Assembly (NCBI GenBank): GCA_028751055.1
Contig: JAQZDD010000037.1
Location: 1 to 7,935, forward strand
DNA: 7,935 nt
DNA from: Euryarchaeota archaeon Ods04
GTDB taxonomy: Archaea; Halobacteriota; Halobacteria; Halobacteriales; Halorutilaceae
Direction: 5' to 3'
In this document: piece by piece, positions 6,435 through 7,935 of the stretch
Layout of the letters: every line of letters begins with the position of its first letter
Numbering within the stretch: position 1 is the stretch's first letter
Position numbers and translations under genes: made by a program
Notes under the pieces: generated by a model
The model's input: only the letters and a program-made list of their open reading frames with translations
Told to the model about the DNA's origin: nothing
Database searches by the model: none

Positions 6435-7010
6435 ATGAAAACAACACTCGACGAAACCGACGCGGAGATACTCCGTCTCCTCGTGGAGGACGGAAGGATA
6501 CCGTACACCGAAATCGCCGACGAGGTCGGTATGTCACCGCCGAGCGTCATCGACCGCGTCGACCGTCTGCACGAGAAGGGCGTCCTTGAGGGCTTCGAGG
6601 CACGTCTCGACCGTTCGGTTCTCGGAGGAAGCCGTCTCCTCCTCCGTTTCGGCGTCGGCACAGACGAACCGTCGCACGTGGCGGAGACGCTCGCGGGCGA
6701 CGAGCGCGTCGAGACAGTCTTCGTCTCAGCCGACGGCACCGTGACGGTCGTCGTGAACGCAGAACCCGACGAAGCACGCCGTATCGTCGCGGATGTCGAC
6801 GCCGAGACGCACGGATTCGGCGTTGATGTCGTCGTCGAAGAGCACCACGCGCCGACGGTCTCCACACCGTCTTTCGCGCCTGACTGTGTCGAGTGCGGCA
6901 ACACGGTCGACTCGGAGGGTGTGACGGCGCGCGTCGCAGGCGACATCTACCATTTCTGCTGTACGTCGTGCGAGTCGGCTTTCAGGGAGAGGTACGAGGC
7001 GATGGGCTAA
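6435..7010 (+). CDS. Lrp/AsnC-type transcriptional regulator with C-terminal TRASH metal-binding domain, copper-responsive
   Basis: This 191-residue regulator is placed to control the adjacent copper pump. Residues 5-55 form the AsnC-type winged HTH (DETDAEILRLLVEDGR, then IADEVGMSPPSVIDRVDRL). Residues 66-135 resemble a shortened Lrp-like alpha/beta dimerisation domain. The C-terminal TRASH domain (about 148-190) has Cys151 and Cys154 in CVEC and Cys175, Cys176 and Cys179 in HFCCTSC, plus His173; His137-His138 lie just before it. TRASH domains are known metal sensors. The same HTH-TRASH architecture occurs in archaeal CopR/CopT regulators, for example the Sulfolobus cop cluster. The gene is divergent from copA with a 195-bp shared upstream region, and its own start sits near the candidate operator, which allows autoregulation. 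Whether it activates or represses cannot be read from sequence. Another soft metal is possible, but the CopA neighbour favours copper. Confidence 0.93.
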   Translation: MKTTLDETDAEILRLLVEDGRIPYTEIADEVGMSPPSVIDRVDRLHEKGVLEGFEARLDRSVLGGSRLLLRFGVGTDEPSHVAETLAGDERVETVFVSADGTVTVVVNAEPDEARRIVADVDAETHGFGVDVVVEEHHAPTVSTPSFAPDCVECGNTVDSEGVTARVAGDIYHFCCTSCESAFRERYEAMG

Positions 7011-7033
7011 CGTCCTCGTTCCTGCGGCGTCAG

Positions 7034-7039
7034 CTTAAT
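7034..7039 (+). promoter_or_regulatory. Possible TATA-like box of the glutamate dehydrogenase gene
   Basis: CTTAAT lies 27-32 bases before the ATG at 7066, with no Shine-Dalgarno in between, compatible with a leaderless transcript. The 55-bp gap after the regulator gene is too short for much else. Confidence 0.35.
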
Positions 7040-7065
7040 GCGTCGTCGGCTGAAAAAGACGTACT

Positions 7066-7935
7066 ATGTCCGAAGAGGAAACCGAGCTAAAGAGAGCCGT
7101 AAAACAGCTCGAAGACGCAGCGGGGTACGTAGAGATAGACGACGACATCGTGAACCAGCTTAAGCATCCGCAGCGCGCCCACAAGATGACGATGCCTTTC
7201 GAGCGCGACGACGGTACCGTCGAGATACTGGAGGCTTACCGCGTCCAGCACGACGACGTACGCGGTCCGTACAAGGGCGGTCTGAGGTACTCGCCGCATC
7301 TGACACAGGAGGAGTGCGCAGGACTCGGAATGTGGATGACGTTCAAGTGCGCCGTCGCCGACGTACCTTTCGGTGGTGCGAAGGGCGGCGTCCGTGTCGA
7401 CCCTCACGAACTGTCGGAGGAGGAACACGAGCGCGTCACGCGCCGTCTCACGAAGAGCCTGCGCCGTTATATCGGCGTCAACTTCGACATACCCGCGCCG
7501 GACATGGGCACGAACGCGCGCACTATGTCGTGGATAATGGACACGTACAGCGTCTACGAGGACGAGACGGTGAGCGGAATCGTGACGGGCAAGTCGCCCG
7601 AGATAGGCGGTATCGTCGGACGCGAGGAGTCGCCGGGAATCGGCGTATCGATAATTACGCAGCGCGCACTCGAACATTACGGCGTCGGTGTCGAGGGGGC
7701 GACGGTCGCCGTACAGGGCTACGGCAGCGTCGGCGCGAACGCCGCGCGCCACTTAGACGACGCGGGAGCGACCGTCGTAGCCGTCAGCGACGCACAGGGC
7801 GGTGTCCACGACCCCGACGGTCTGCCGACGTACGAGGTGAAGTCGTACGAGGAGAAGCCGGGTGCCGTCACGGAGTTCGACGCGCCGACTATCACGAACG
7901 CAGAACTCTTAGAACTCGATGTCGACGTTCTCGTA
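7066..7935 (+). CDS. gdhA: Glutamate dehydrogenase, C-terminus cut by window edge
   Basis: These are the first 290 residues of a Glu/Leu/Phe/Val-family dehydrogenase that interconverts glutamate with 2-oxoglutarate and ammonium using NAD(P) in the cytoplasm. The substrate-binding motif PYKGGLRYSP is at 68-77. The active-site stretch VPFGGAKGGVRVDP (100-113) carries catalytic Lys106, and DIPAPDMGTN is at 141-150 with the catalytic Asp146. The Rossmann domain opens with the nucleotide-binding loop GYGSVG at 218-223. Family members are usually about 410-440 residues, so roughly a third is missing to the right. The ATG at 7066 gives the normal short N-terminus (MSEEETELKR). Coenzyme preference is not decided. 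The reading frame stays open to the last base, with no sign of damage. It follows the copper regulator on the same strand but probably has its own promoter and no functional link. Confidence 0.95.
   Translation, partial: MSEEETELKRAVKQLEDAAGYVEIDDDIVNQLKHPQRAHKMTMPFERDDGTVEILEAYRVQHDDVRGPYKGGLRYSPHLTQEECAGLGMWMTFKCAVADVPFGGAKGGVRVDPHELSEEEHERVTRRLTKSLRRYIGVNFDIPAPDMGTNARTMSWIMDTYSVYEDETVSGIVTGKSPEIGGIVGREESPGIGVSIITQRALEHYGVGVEGATVAVQGYGSVGANAARHLDDAGATVVAVSDAQGGVHDPDGLPTYEVKSYEEKPGAVTEFDAPTITNAELLELDVDVLV

Noticed and set aside
7087..7752. 221-codon minus-strand open frame opposite gdhA
   Set aside because: The plus strand encodes glutamate dehydrogenase with all its active-site motifs; the antisense product is an artefact of base composition.

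Overview
The window looks like chromosomal DNA of a halophilic archaeon, most likely class Halobacteria. The visible evidence is GC-rich DNA, strongly Asp/Glu-rich soluble proteins, a twin-arginine export motif on a redox protein, genes with T/A-rich boxes about 25-30 bases before an ATG and no Shine-Dalgarno (leaderless style), and an archaeal Lrp-type regulator with a metal-binding TRASH domain beside a copper pump. Ile codon ATA is unusually common for this class, so the lineage may be an atypical member. This assignment is inference from composition and gene content only.

Layout. Positions 1-3759 carry a run of genes on the minus strand. In transcription order they are: a four-motif iron-sulfur protein with a long N-terminal extension before its Tat motif (start 3759), a ten-helix NrfD-type membrane subunit (start 2311, overlapping its neighbour by one base), a 65-residue two-helix membrane protein (start 924, one base after the NrfD stop), and, after a perfect 9-bp hairpin, an Mrp/NBP35-type Fe-S carrier ATPase that runs off the left edge. 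Positions 3760-4001 are a 242-bp gap with no convincing gene. Positions 4002-6239 (minus) encode a Cu(I) P1B-type ATPase (CopA), divergently arranged with an Lrp/AsnC-TRASH regulator at 6435-7010 (plus). The 195-bp gap between these two holds candidate operators. A glutamate dehydrogenase gene starts at 7066 (plus) and runs off the right edge.

How the genes fit together. The Fe-S protein, NrfD and small membrane protein are packed tightly with translational coupling and probably form one membrane electron-transfer complex that exchanges electrons between a quinone pool and an extracytoplasmic partner. No catalytic (molybdopterin or cytochrome) subunit lies in the window. Mrp could help deliver Fe-S clusters to this complex, but it may simply be a neighbour. 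CopA plus the TRASH regulator form a self-contained copper sensing and efflux unit. Glutamate dehydrogenase is core nitrogen metabolism with no evident link.

The best leads are in the Fe-S subunit. One ligand cysteine of its first cluster motif is a glycine, and its Tat motif sits about 140 residues into the protein with no alternative start codon nearby.
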